A stretch of 64,000 bases of DNA, from positions 1,860,001 through 1,924,000 of the forward strand of contig NZ_CP104174.1 of assembly GCF_025200925.1 (NCBI RefSeq), given 5' to 3'. The stretch comes from Bradyrhizobium sp. CB1015. GTDB lineage: Bacteria > Pseudomonadota > Alphaproteobacteria > Rhizobiales > Xanthobacteraceae. Shown here piece after piece: positions 43,090 to 52,661 of the stretch (positions within the stretch are counted from its first letter, which is position 1; each line of letters starts with the position of its first letter). The notes under the pieces are model-generated. The model did no database searches. It was not told the origin of the DNA and worked only from the letters and a program-made list of their open reading frames with translations. The translations under genes and the position numbers were made by a program.

Positions 43090-44580
43090 TCAGTCGGTGA
43101 TGAAGCCGTAGGTGCCGCGGTAGTTCTTGGCCGGTTCGGTCCGTCCGGGCACGCCGTAGAGCCGGTTGATGTTGCCGATCAGCTGAGCCTGCGGATCGGC
43201 AGGCGGGGCGAAGCCGTCATCCGGCCGCGACAGGTCCTTCGGCGCCACGGCGCGGACGACGTAGGGCGTCACGATCACGACCAGCTCGGTCGCGTTGTTG
43301 ACGAAGTCGCGGCTGCGGAACAGCGTGCCCAGGATCGGCAGCTGCATCAGCCCCGGCAATCCGCTGATCGCCTGCTTGGTCTGCTGCTGGATCAGGCCGG
43401 CCATCGCCATCGCGCCGCCGGAGGGAATTTCCAGCGAGGTCTCGGCGCGGCGGGTCCTGATCGAGGGGACCGTCAGCGAGTTCACCGTGTTCGAGGTCAC
43501 CGCCTGCGACAGCGTGATCGCATTCTCGTTCGACAGCTCCGAGACCTCGGTCATCACCCGCAGGCTGATCTTGCCCTCGCTCAGCACGACGGGGGTGAAG
43601 TTCAGCGAGATGCCGAACTTCTTGAAGCTGATCTGGGTGGTACAGACATGCGTGGTGGGATCGCAGGCATAGCCTGCCGGAACCGGGAATTCACCGCCGG
43701 CGATGAAGGTCGCCGATTCACCGGAGATCGCGGTCAAATTCGGTTCGGCCAGCGTGCGGATCACGCCGGCGGTTTCCATCGCGCGCAGCGTGGCCTGCAC
43801 CGACGGGGCGGCGCCGAACTTCGTGGTCAGGTTGTTGCCGTCCACGAGATTCTTGCCGAGCGCCGTGAACGGGTTCGAATTGGTGAAGCTCACCACCGAC
43901 GTGCCGTAGTTGAGGTTGGCGGAGAGGTCGATGCCGAGCTGCTTGACGATGTTGCGCTGGACCTCGGCCACCGTCACCTTGAGCATGATCTGGTCGCGGC
44001 CGCGCACCACGATCGAGTTCACCACCTTGTCGGCGCCGCCGGCCAGGCGTGCGGCGAGATCGTTGGCCTGCTGTGCTTCCAGCGGATTGGCAGCCGTGCC
44101 GGTCAGAACGATGCCTTCGCCGAGGCCGTCGATCTGGATGTCCGAATTGGGCAGGACCTGCTTCAGCGCGGCCCGCACGCCGTTGAGGTCGCGCTTCACC
44201 GCGATGTCATAGGCCGCAATCTGCTGCCCGGCGGAATCGAAGAAAACGATGTTGGTCTGGCCGACCGCGGCGCCGATGATATAGGCGCGCTGCGCGGAGC
44301 GGACCACCGCGTTGGCGATCTTGGGATCGGCGACCAGCACGTCCTTGATGTCGCGCGGCAGGTCGATCACGATGGACTTGCCGACGCCGAGCGAGAGGAA
44401 ACGCGCATTGATCTGGCCGTCCGCCGCGGCTGGCGCCACGGGACGGTAATCGGCTGCGACCGCAGGGGCGATCGCCGGGTTGAGCACCAGCGCGAGCGCG
44501 GCCGAAAACGACAGGGCGCGGACCAGTGAGGTCCGCATCGTCGCCGAATTCGCCCTGCATTTGATGTCGACTGTCTTCAT
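43090..44580 (-). CDS. cpaC: CpaC/RcpA secretin of the Tad pilus
   Basis: 496-residue outer-membrane secretin. The signal peptide is at about 15-43 (MRTSLVRALSFSAALALVLN). The pilus assembly N-domain (VGKSIVIDLPRDIKDVLVADPKIANAVVRSAQRAYIIG) and a BON-like part (GLGEGIVLTGTAANPLEAQQANDLAARL) precede the secretin core, which ends LPGLMQLPILGTLFRSRDF and NATELVVIVTPYVVRAV. ATG 44580 has AAGGCACG upstream and overlaps the cpaB stop; an internal ATG at 44538 is possible. Confidence 0.94.
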   Translation of the reverse strand: MKTVDIKCRANSATMRTSLVRALSFSAALALVLNPAIAPAVAADYRPVAPAAADGQINARFLSLGVGKSIVIDLPRDIKDVLVADPKIANAVVRSAQRAYIIGAAVGQTNIVFFDSAGQQIAAYDIAVKRDLNGVRAALKQVLPNSDIQIDGLGEGIVLTGTAANPLEAQQANDLAARLAGGADKVVNSIVVRGRDQIMLKVTVAEVQRNIVKQLGIDLSANLNYGTSVVSFTNSNPFTALGKNLVDGNNLTTKFGAAPSVQATLRAMETAGVIRTLAEPNLTAISGESATFIAGGEFPVPAGYACDPTTHVCTTQISFKKFGISLNFTPVVLSEGKISLRVMTEVSELSNENAITLSQAVTSNTVNSLTVPSIRTRRAETSLEIPSGGAMAMAGLIQQQTKQAISGLPGLMQLPILGTLFRSRDFVNNATELVVIVTPYVVRAVAPKDLSRPDDGFAPPADPQAQLIGNINRLYGVPGRTEPAKNYRGTYGFITD

Positions 44581-45374
44581 CGTGCCTTAGCCGTCTGACT
44601 TGGAATGCCGTAGCGAATGATCGAGACACCCTCCCGCTTCTGCGCGGAGTCATCGAGCGTGATCTCGCTCATCTTGACGTCGACGATGCTGCGCAGCGCA
44701 AGCGACAGCGTGCCGCTCTGCCGCGCCGCGGAGAGCGTTGCGGTCTGCGCCGGGTTGAGCTCGAGGGTGACGGTCTTGCCGATCACCGCGTTCTGCCCGT
44801 CCTTCTCCTTGGGCGCCTGGTCGATGGCGAGGACGCGGATGTTGGCCAGGATAATCTCGGAGGTGACGACGTCGGGAGCGCCGCTGCTCTGGTCCGGGTT
44901 CTTGAGCCGGCGCGTGAGCAGAACGTCGACGCGGTCGTTGGGCAGGATGAAGCCGCCTGCGCCGGTCTCCGGCGAGATCTCGGTCGAGATCGCCCGCATG
45001 CCGGTGGGGAGGATTGCCGCCATGAAGCCGGAGCCTTCGGCCTTGACCAGTTTCTGGTCGCGGATCGGCTCACCCTGAATGAAGGGGGCGCGCGCGATCG
45101 AGCCGGTCACCTGGGTCGCGCCATCGGGGCGCTCGTTGCGGCGGATGAAGGTGGCGCTGGCGGTTGCGGTCGGCCAGGTCTGCCATTGCACGTCTTCGGG
45201 CTTCACGGTCTGGCCGAGGCCGATGTCGTTCTTGGCCACGAGGACGTCGACGGTCGGCAGCTGCGCGACCGGAGCTGGAGGCGGCGCAGAATTGTTGGTG
45301 CTGCTCGCCAGGTACGCGGCGACGCCGCCGGCGCTGATGGCGACCGTCAGGACGACAATGCGTGCCCTATTCAT
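44577..45374 (-). CDS. cpaB: CpaB/RcpC pilus assembly protein
   Basis: 265 residues with an N-terminal membrane anchor (ARIVVLTVAISAGGVAAYLAS), a Pro-rich linker and an SAF domain (VDVLVAKNDIGLGQTVKPEDVQWQTWP) followed by the RcpC/CpaB domain (MRAISTEISPETGAGGFILPNDRVDVLLTRR). It is periplasmic and supports the secretin. I chose ATG 45374 with GGAAAG nine bases upstream over the TTG at 45383, which abuts that site. Starts the main cpaBCDEF-tadBC block. Confidence 0.92.
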   Translation of the reverse strand: MNRARIVVLTVAISAGGVAAYLASSTNNSAPPPAPVAQLPTVDVLVAKNDIGLGQTVKPEDVQWQTWPTATASATFIRRNERPDGATQVTGSIARAPFIQGEPIRDQKLVKAEGSGFMAAILPTGMRAISTEISPETGAGGFILPNDRVDVLLTRRLKNPDQSSGAPDVVTSEIILANIRVLAIDQAPKEKDGQNAVIGKTVTLELNPAQTATLSAARQSGTLSLALRSIVDVKMSEITLDDSAQKREGVSIIRYGIPSQTAKAR

Positions 45375-45478
45375 ACGCTTCAACTTTCCAACAATACGCC
45401 GCGACGCTGCCGCCGCCGTGATCGGCAGTTGACCAGCTATTCGTCAAAGCATGGTTAATGAGGCGTATCTAAATCGCC

Positions 45479-45503
45479 TTAACGCCGGGTTTACCCGGGG
45501 CGT
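45479..45503. promoter_or_regulatory. GC hairpin and CtrA-like half site between cpaA and cpaB
   Basis: TTAA-CGCCGGG-TTTA (45479-45493) is a degenerate CtrA-like match. It overlaps AACGCCGGG-ttta-CCCGGGGCGTT, an imperfect hairpin directly after the cpaA stop that could attenuate readthrough into cpaB. Confidence 0.35.
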
Positions 45504-46028
45504 TCAGCGCAGTGCGAGGTGAGCGAGGTCGATCGCCTTCACCCATTCGGTCTCCGGGTAGACCATCAGCGCGCTCAGCGCGAGCGCGATGCCGTAGGGA
45601 ATGCCGCTCTCCTTGGCGTGCAGCCGTGCGAGCCAGGCCTGTCCTGCCAGCCCGTAAGGCAGCGGCCACTGCCGGAACTGGAGCAGGAGCAGCGTCAGCG
45701 CGCCGCCGAAAAGCGAGGCGTAGAGCAGGAAGTTCATCAGATGTGGGAAGCCGAACCAGAGCGCGACCGAGGCAGCGACCTTGGCGTCGCCGCCGCCCAC
45801 CCAGCCCATGGCGAAGCAGGTGAAGGCCACGACTAGGAGAAGCGCTCCGGCGCCGACATGACTGAGCATCTCGTAAGGTGCCATGCCACCGGCGAGAGCG
45901 AGCACGAAGAAGCCCGCCACCAGCGCCAGCGACACGCGGTTCGAGATCGTCATCGTGAAGAGATCGCTCGCGGCGGCAAATGCCATCAGTGCCGGGAAGA
46001 GCAGAAGGCGCGCAAGGTCGAGGATCAT
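45504..46028 (-). CDS. cpaA: CpaA prepilin peptidase (A24 family)
   Basis: 174-residue integral-membrane aspartic peptidase that cleaves the Flp prepilin leader. The catalytic Asp22 (AAASDLFTMTISNR) and Asp81 (GWVGGGDAKVAAS) are both present, in the A24 arrangement. About five membrane helices. No methyltransferase domain, as usual for TadV/CpaA. It lies between the pilin region and cpaB. Confidence 0.93.
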   Translation of the reverse strand: MILDLARLLLFPALMAFAAASDLFTMTISNRVSLALVAGFFVLALAGGMAPYEMLSHVGAGALLLVVAFTCFAMGWVGGGDAKVAASVALWFGFPHLMNFLLYASLFGGALTLLLLQFRQWPLPYGLAGQAWLARLHAKESGIPYGIALALSALMVYPETEWVKAIDLAHLALR

Positions 46029-46149
46029 GGGCTGCGTCTTGAGGCCTGGGTTTGCCGTGGGAGCTGGCGTCGGGCGATGCTAGCGCGCGATGCTAAACAA
46101 ACCGACAACGGCGGCACGGGCCGCGGGCCCTCGGCCGGCGAACGCGCCT

Positions 46150-46296
46150 TCACCAGAAGCTGGCAATGCGTGCGGCGAGCGCGACCGTCGCAACCAGCAG
46201 CGCAAGACAGATCCAATAGACCGGCGAGCCGGCTTGCGCCGCTTCCGCCTCGCGCGCCGCGACCGCGGCATCGGTTCTTACCTTGTGCGACGCCAC
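46150..46296 (-). CDS. Very small membrane protein (48 aa) between pilin and cpaA
   Basis: Minus-strand reading from GTG 46296 to TGA at 46150 gives 48 residues: a hydrophilic, Ala/Glu-rich N-terminal half (HKVRTDAAVAAREAEAAQAG) and one membrane helix (VYWICLALLVATVALAARIASFW). The ribosome site is weak (GGCGAG). It sits after the pilin terminator and before cpaA in the pilus operon. I recognise no family. It could be a minor pilus-assembly or anchor subunit; this rests only on reading and context. Confidence 0.5.
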   Translation of the reverse strand: MASHKVRTDAAVAAREAEAAQAGSPVYWICLALLVATVALAARIASFW

Positions 46297-46311
46297 TGGA
46301 ACTCGCCGTCT

Positions 46312-46343
46312 TCAGAAAAACAAACGCCCCGGAGGTCCGGGGC
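46312..46343 (-). terminator. Hairpin terminator downstream of the Flp pilin
   Basis: On the minus strand GCCCCGGA-cc-TCCGGGGC (46326-46343) is followed by GTTTGTTTTTC. It lies 25 bases after the pilin stop and would let the pilin be made in excess over cpaA-tadC, with partial readthrough. The plus strand also shows CTTTT. Confidence 0.8.
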
Positions 46344-46367
46344 TTTTGCCGTCGTTCGTCGACCCGC

Positions 46368-46532
46368 TTACTTGAGCGAGGTGCTGATCGAGGTGAACTT
46401 GGCGTTCAGCGTGGTGCCGAGATTGTTGACGACGGTGATGATGGCCAGCGCGATGCCGGCGGCGATCAGGCCGTATTCGATGGCGGTGGCGCCGGATTCA
46501 TCCTTCGCGAAACGCGCAATCAAGTTCTTCAT
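46368..46532 (-). CDS. Flp/Fap-type pilin
   Basis: 54-residue type IVb prepilin, the major subunit of the Tad pilus. The leader MKNLIARFAKDESG is cut after Gly14 by CpaA at the G/ATAIEYG site (GxxxxEY motif). The hydrophobic helix follows (LIAAGIALAIITVVNNLGTTL). ATG 46532 has ACGGAG upstream. It is first in the minus-strand operon, followed by a terminator. Role in surface attachment is known for the family. Confidence 0.95.
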   Translation of the reverse strand: MKNLIARFAKDESGATAIEYGLIAAGIALAIITVVNNLGTTLNAKFTSISTSLK

Positions 46533-46803
46533 GAACAAAACTCCGTCTGGGTGGGGATCGCCTCGTTCGGCGCTGTCGTTGACGTGACGACCATGAGAGC
46601 CGAGCTCTTTCGGGAGAGTTAATTCGATCGGGTAAACCCAGCTCCGGCGCGATGCTTTTGCCCAAAGTGAATTTCGCCTTAAGACGGCCCCTGCAAATTG
46701 GTTCCGGTTTCGGATGCGCCGCCAACGCGGCGGCTGCTTCATCCTCCCTTAAATTTCGCGGAGTAGGCCTAGGCAACAGCGCAATTCGCGGAGAGAGGCG
46801 ACG

Positions 46804-47631
46804 ATGTCGAGCCTGCCCATGCAAGTCGCCTTGATGCTCGGCGAGACCATCGTGAAGGTGATCCCGGTCACCTTCGTGCTCGCGGCGGTGTTCACCGTGC
46901 TGGAGCATTTCTGGGCCTGCAATCCCGGCGCGCCGTGGTGGCGCAAGCGGGAGATCGTCACCGACATCTGCTACTGGTTCTTCGTCCCGGTGTTCGCCCG
47001 CACCATGCGGATTGGACTTCTGGTCGTCGGCGCCGGCGTCGTCTTCAACATCCACGACGCCGACGAGCTCATCGCCTTCTACGACAATGGCCACGGTCCG
47101 CTGGCGCAGCTGCCGCTGTGGCTGCAGGCCCTGCTGTTCCTGGTGCTGTCGGATTTCATGCTGTACTGGCTGCACCGACTATTCCACGACGGCGGCTTCT
47201 GGAAATATCACGCCGTCCATCATTCGTCGGAGGAGATCGGCTGGATCTCCGCGGCCCGCTTCCATCCGGTCAATCTCTTGCTCGGGACGATCAGCGTCGA
47301 CGTCGTGCTGCTGATGGCAGGCATCTCCCCGAACGTCATGGTCTGGGTCGGCCCGTTCACCACCTTCCATTCGGCCTTCGTGCACGCCAACCTGAACTGG
47401 ACCTTCGGACCGTTCAAATACGTGCTGGCGACGCCGGTCTTCCACCGTTGGCACCACACCTCGCTCGAAGAGGGCGGCGACACCAATTTCGCCGGAACGT
47501 TCCCGATCTGGGACGTGCTGTTCGACACCTTCCGCATGCCGGAGGGCAGGCTGCCGCAGGACTACGGCAAGGACGAAGCGAGCATGCCCAAGGAGATCGG
47601 GGGCCAGCTCGCCTATCCGTTCCGGCGTTAG
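46804..47631 (+). CDS. Sterol desaturase / fatty acid hydroxylase family protein
   Basis: 275-residue integral-membrane di-iron enzyme. The histidine boxes are HRLFH (about 121), HAVHH (about 138) and HRWHHT (about 218); about four membrane segments. The DFMLYWLHRLFHDGGFWKYHAVHHSSEEIGW region is typical. Substrate is unknown; hydroxylation or desaturation of a lipid is expected. It interrupts the Tad locus, diverging from the pilin gene, and has no evident pilus role. Confidence 0.88.
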   Translation: MSSLPMQVALMLGETIVKVIPVTFVLAAVFTVLEHFWACNPGAPWWRKREIVTDICYWFFVPVFARTMRIGLLVVGAGVVFNIHDADELIAFYDNGHGPLAQLPLWLQALLFLVLSDFMLYWLHRLFHDGGFWKYHAVHHSSEEIGWISAARFHPVNLLLGTISVDVVLLMAGISPNVMVWVGPFTTFHSAFVHANLNWTFGPFKYVLATPVFHRWHHTSLEEGGDTNFAGTFPIWDVLFDTFRMPEGRLPQDYGKDEASMPKEIGGQLAYPFRR

Positions 47632-47697
47632 GGGTCGGGCCCCGCAAATGTCCATCCGTTCAAACAATACCCGGCGAGTTTGCGGAACGTTCACGAA

Positions 47698-47712
47698 TTA
47701 AAGGCAGGTTAG
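47698..47712. promoter_or_regulatory. CtrA-like site upstream of the pilus N-domain gene
   Basis: TTAA-AGGCAGG-TTAG: seven of eight consensus positions of TTAA-N7-TTAA, 71 bases before the ATG at 47783. Confidence 0.5.
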
Positions 47713-47782
47713 CCGGGTCGGGCACCGGCTCCGCTGTATTCGATCGCTTCTGCCGGTTTGTGGACGTCCCGGGGGTAAGAGT

Positions 47783-48280
47783 ATGCGTAAAGAAATGCTG
47801 CGCCGTCATGTGCGTGTCTGTCTTCTGGTTGCCACTACGGTGCTGGCGTCGCCGGCCGCTGGCCTCGCCGATCCCGTCGCCGATACCATCGCGGTCAATG
47901 TCGACCAGGCCAAGCTGGTGCGGCTGCCCGGCAAGGTGGCGACCATCGTGGTCGGCAATCCCCTGATCGCCGACGTCACGCTCCAGCCCGGCGGCATGAT
48001 CGTCGTGACCGGAAAGGGCTACGGGGCCACCAACTTCATAGCGCTCGACCGCGGCGGCGAGATTCTGGTGGACCGCCAGATCCAGGTCGAAGGTCCGAGC
48101 GACCGGCTCGTCACCGTCTATCGCGGCATCGAGCGCGAGTCCTACAGCTGCGTACCGCTTTGCCAGCGCCGCGTGACGCTCGGCGACAGCGACACCTACT
48201 TCAACAACACGATGAACCAGGCCGGTTCGCTGAGCAGCAGCGCCAGCGGCGGTGCCGGCGCGGCCGCCAAGCCAAACTAG
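47783..48280 (+). CDS. Periplasmic pilus-assembly N-domain protein
   Basis: 165 residues with a signal peptide (VRVCLLVATTVLASPAAGLA). The body (KLVRLPGKVATIVVGNPLIADVTLQPGGMIVVTGKGYGATNFIALDRGGEILVDRQIQVEG) is the same domain that forms the N-terminus of the CpaC secretin, here free-standing. A conserved-looking pair ESYSCVPLCQRRVTLGD follows. The C-terminus is Ser/Gly/Ala-rich. Probably a periplasmic accessory of the secretin. Stands alone between two CtrA-like promoters. Confidence 0.85.
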   Translation: MRKEMLRRHVRVCLLVATTVLASPAAGLADPVADTIAVNVDQAKLVRLPGKVATIVVGNPLIADVTLQPGGMIVVTGKGYGATNFIALDRGGEILVDRQIQVEGPSDRLVTVYRGIERESYSCVPLCQRRVTLGDSDTYFNNTMNQAGSLSSSASGGAGAAAKPN

Positions 48281-48375
48281 CCGAGCGGCGGGCCTGCATC
48301 CCGCAGGCTGGTCGCCGCTTCGCCGGCGGCTTCTGTTTTCGCGCCGTGCTTACGCGCGCTTCCGGACGCACCTGG

Positions 48376-48390
48376 TTAACGCATTCTTAA
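48376..48390. promoter_or_regulatory. Perfect CtrA-type site upstream of tadE
   Basis: TTAA-CGCATTC-TTAA matches the full TTAA-N7-TTAA consensus of the alphaproteobacterial cell-cycle regulator CtrA, 101 bases before the tadE ATG. Such an A/T match is rare by chance in this GC-rich DNA. Confidence 0.65.
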
Positions 48391-48490
48391 CGGCGCGGTC
48401 CGCCGGCTGCGGATCGTCTGAAACATTTAGACAATCAGTTTCCGCTATTGAACGGGCAGATGACCGCCGGTTGCTGGGGAATTTGACGAG

Positions 48491-49072
48491 ATGCCATCGC
48501 CTGCACCTACGAGGTTCACGCTCCGGAAAGCGCTGCTCCGGTTTCGCGGCAACCGCCGCGGCTCCGCAGCCGTCGAGTTTGCGCTGGTCGCACCGATGTT
48601 CTTCGCGCTGCTGTTCGCCATCATCGAGACGGCACTCATGTTCTTCTCGAGCCAGGTGCTCGAGACCATTGCGCAGGACTCCGCGCGCGCGATTCTGACC
48701 GGCCAGGCGCAGGCACAAGGCGGCTCGGTAGCGGCCTGTCAGACCGTGCCCAACACGGTCTCTCCATGCAATCAGACGACGTTCAAGGCCTTTGTCTGCA
48801 CCAAGATCCCGGCGCTGTTCGATTGCAGCAAGCTTTACGTCGACGTTGTCAGCACCAGCTCGTTCGGGACGCTCAGCCTCACCAGCTTTGGCGATTCCTG
48901 CAACTTCAATCCCTCCGGCATGCAGTACAATGCCGGGGCCTCCGGCCAGGTCGTCGTGGTGCGGCTGTTCTATCAGTGGCCGCTCATCGTCACCGGCCTC
49001 GGCTACAACATAGGCTGCAACAACAAGCGGCTGATGGTGGCGACGGCGGCGTTCAAGAACGAACCCTTCTGA
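48491..49072 (+). CDS. tadE: TadE-family pseudopilin
   Basis: 193 residues. A basic N-terminus (TLRKALLRFRGNRRGSAAVEFALVAPMFFALLFAIIETALMFFSSQVLE) contains the GSAAVEFALVAP prepilin-like motif with Glu +5 and a long membrane helix. The extracytoplasmic remainder has six cysteines. TadE-type minor pilins are processed by CpaA and needed for pilus formation. It starts after a CtrA-like site and is followed closely by a paralogue at 49078. Confidence 0.9.
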   Translation: MPSPAPTRFTLRKALLRFRGNRRGSAAVEFALVAPMFFALLFAIIETALMFFSSQVLETIAQDSARAILTGQAQAQGGSVAACQTVPNTVSPCNQTTFKAFVCTKIPALFDCSKLYVDVVSTSSFGTLSLTSFGDSCNFNPSGMQYNAGASGQVVVVRLFYQWPLIVTGLGYNIGCNNKRLMVATAAFKNEPF

Positions 49073-49077
49073 GGCAG

Positions 49078-49710
49078 ATGGATCTGGGCGGACCGATGCG
49101 GGCGATTGCGAACATCTGGAGGAATGCACGCTGCTCCGTGCGCGGCTTCGTCGCCGACAAGCGCGCGCTGGCGGCGACCGAATTCGCGATCATCGTACCG
49201 CTGATGCTGGTGATGTTCTTCGGCACCGTCGAATTCTCGTCGGCCGTGGCGATCGACCGCAAAGTCACGTTGATCGCGCGGACCCTGTCCGATTTGACGT
49301 CGCAGTCGACGAAGCTCGACGATGCCAGCATGAAGGATTCGTTCACGGCAAGCATCTCGGTCGTCATGCCTTACGACGCGACGCTCGTGAAGGGCACGAT
49401 CTCCCAGATCTACATCGACGCCAACAGCGTCGCCAAGGTCCAGTGGAGCAAGGCCGGCACCATTACGAGCGGCGCGACGCAAGCCACGCTGACGACCTCG
49501 ACTCGGAACGCCGGCGACACGGTCACCACGATGATTCCCTCGACGCTCCTGATTCCGTCGAGTTATCTCATTCTGAGTGAGGTCAAGTACACTTACACGC
49601 CGACCATCGGTTACGTGTTGAAATCGAGCGTGACGCTGAGCGATCTCTCCTACACGCGGCCGCGTCAGGTCACCTGCGTGCCCTACAACAACGTGCCCTC
49701 GACCTGTTGA
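49078..49710 (+). CDS. Second TadE/TadF-type pseudopilin
   Basis: 210 residues. RGFVADKRALAATEFAIIVPLMLVMFFGTVEFSSAVAIDRK is the pseudopilin N-segment (ALAATEFAIIVP with the conserved Glu). The soluble part is Thr/Ser-rich with two cysteines at the very C-terminus. ATG 49078 is five bases after the tadE stop; an ATG at 49096 with GGGCGG upstream is an alternative. Same operon as tadE, ended by the terminator at 49737. Confidence 0.88.
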   Translation: MDLGGPMRAIANIWRNARCSVRGFVADKRALAATEFAIIVPLMLVMFFGTVEFSSAVAIDRKVTLIARTLSDLTSQSTKLDDASMKDSFTASISVVMPYDATLVKGTISQIYIDANSVAKVQWSKAGTITSGATQATLTTSTRNAGDTVTTMIPSTLLIPSSYLILSEVKYTYTPTIGYVLKSSVTLSDLSYTRPRQVTCVPYNNVPSTC

Positions 49711-49732
49711 GACTTACCAGCCGCCCGTGAAA

Positions 49733-49766
49733 TAAAAAAGGCCGTGCGTCACGCACAGCCTTTTTG
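49733..49766. terminator. Bidirectional terminator between the pseudopilin gene and csp
   Basis: AAAAAAGGC-cGTGCG-tca-CGCACa-GCCTTTTT: a stem with A-run on the left and T-run on the right, between convergent genes. It can serve both directions. Confidence 0.9.
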
Positions 49767-49799
49767 CTTTGGCTCGATTGGGCCACCGGCCCGGCGGGC

Positions 49800-50012
49800 T
49801 CAGCTCGCAGCGCGCAGGTTGTCCGCTGCCGACTTGCCGGAACGGCGGTCGGCCACGATCTCGTAGGAGATCTTCTGGCCCTCGCGCAGCGAGCCGAGGC
49901 CGGCGCGCTCCACGGCGCTGATGTGAACGAACACGTCCTGGCCGCCATCGTCGGGCTGAATGAAGCCGTAGCCCTTGGTTGCGTTAAACCACTTCACGGT
50001 TCCCATGCTCAC
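49800..50012 (-). CDS. Cold-shock protein (CspA family)
   Basis: 70-residue single-stranded nucleic-acid-binding OB-fold protein. RNP1 KGYGFIQPD and RNP2 [10 protein letters not shown] are intact; [14 protein letters not shown] is the usual start. An RNA chaperone. It begins at GTG 50012 (MSMGTVKW) with GAAGGGA eight bases upstream; ATG 50006 is the alternative. The leader can form AGCCC/GGGCT at 50047-50064. Cold induction is typical of the family but not shown here; the paralogue number is unknown. Confidence 0.95.
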   Translation of the reverse strand: MSMGTVKWFNATKGYGFIQPDDGGQDVFVHISAVERAGLGSLREGQKISYEIVADRRSGKSAADNLRAAS

Positions 50013-50272
50013 GGGGGTAGTCCCTTCTCAGATAACACAATGTCGGAGCCCACTCGCGCGGGCTGGGTTAGATCGAATTTCTGGAAGGGTCGTCAGCGTG
50101 TCTGAACCGGCTGTACCGGTGGATGCCAATGTCGTCCGGCCGAAAATCGATTAATTCATTTTATCGGAAACAATGGTCCGAAACAATCCGGACGTGCACG
50201 ATTTTTTGATCCGCCGTGATGTCAACGGCGGATCAACCTACAGATCGGAATGCGAACCCGCGCCGCAGCCGA

Positions 50273-50560
50273 CTAGCGGCGGCGGAACTGACCGCCGCGC
50301 TGTCCGGGACGGGGCGGTCCGCCCGGTGTGCTCGGACGTTCGTCCTTGTGGCGGAAAATCAGCCGGCCCTTCTCGAGGTCATAGGGCGACATCTCCACCG
50401 TCACGCGGTCGCCCGCGAGCGTCTTGATGCGGTTCTTCTTCATCTTGCCGGCGGTATAGGCAACGATCTCGTGTCCGGCGTCGAGCTGCACGCGGTAGCG
50501 GGCATCGGGGAGGATTTCGGTGACCAGTCCTTCGAACTGGATCAGCTCTTCCTTAGCCAT
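50273..50560 (-). CDS. infA: Translation initiation factor IF-1
   Basis: 95-residue OB-fold factor that binds the 30S A-site. [72 protein letters not shown] covers the whole IF-1 core. A 20-residue basic, Pro/Gly/Arg-rich tail ([20 protein letters not shown]) extends beyond the usual 72, as in a paralogous IF-1 found in Bradyrhizobium-type genomes. It lies immediately downstream of the DEAD-box helicase gene, same direction, 23 bases away, so cotranscription of two cold-related factors is likely. Confidence 0.93.
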   Translation of the reverse strand: MAKEELIQFEGLVTEILPDARYRVQLDAGHEIVAYTAGKMKKNRIKTLAGDRVTVEMSPYDLEKGRLIFRHKDERPSTPGGPPRPGQRGGQFRRR

Positions 50561-50583
50561 GAATGTCTCCAGGTCGTGGACGG

Positions 50584-52158
<1,575 letters not shown>

Positions 52159-52571
52159 GTCAAAAGCGAACGCCTGGCGCATCAGCGCGGCGCGCGCAAA
52201 AGGGTGTCGAGAAGACACCTGCGTGTTTGGGGTGTCGGATGGCTTGGGAGATATGGGGCAAGCCAGAGGCCCATAGAGGCCTTAAGAACACGCGGCTCGC
52301 TACGACCCCTTGATTCGCAAGAGGTCTCGGACCCTCATATGGAACATCGAGGGGGCGCTTTCAAGGCAGGTGGGCCCGAAACAGCGGGTGCGGTGCAAAA
52401 ATACTGCTGCCGGAAATTTAGCCAGAATTGGAGATTTGCTCAGAAAACAGTCCGACTGCCGCTTTCGCATACATTTAGATTGCCTACGATTTGAGCTGTC
52501 TGACTGCGGCGAAACTTTGATTTCTGACGATTAAGTAAGTAGACTCAATGAGTTGATGGGTGCCTAGCCCA
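52159..52571. other. Non-coding stretch between helicase gene and urt promoter
   Basis: About 410 bases without a credible gene. The small plus-strand frame at 52310-52534 has no ribosome site or family resemblance. GGTGCA at 52392-52397 is a half NtrC-type site. No REP-like palindrome is seen. The helicase promoter and 5' leader must lie here. Confidence 0.5.
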
Positions 52572-52586
52572 TGGCATGGTTCTTGC
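52572..52586 (+). promoter_or_regulatory. Sigma-54 (RpoN) -24/-12 promoter of urtA
   Basis: TGGCAT-GGTTC-TTGC matches the consensus TGGCAC-N5-TTGC at nine of ten defined positions, with GG (52573-52574) and GC (52585-52586) ten bases apart as required. The expected transcript starts about 12 bases later, giving a leader of about 65 bases to urtA. It implies nitrogen control (NtrC) of urea uptake. Confidence 0.7.
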
Positions 52587-52661
52587 GATTCCGTTAATCG
52601 CAGGCGGCCGTGGGGCCGTTTCGCAGCGTTTTCACGTCTGCGTCAGGGAGATGAGGCACTC

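Noticed and set aside
46080..46271. A 63-residue Arg-rich minus-strand frame between pilin and cpaA
   Set aside because: The overlapping frame 46150-46296 gives a coherent membrane protein; the Arg-rich frame is a shadow.
52310..52534. Plus-strand 74-codon frame upstream of urtA
   Set aside because: No ribosome site, no recognisable domain and unusual composition for the region; treated as non-coding.
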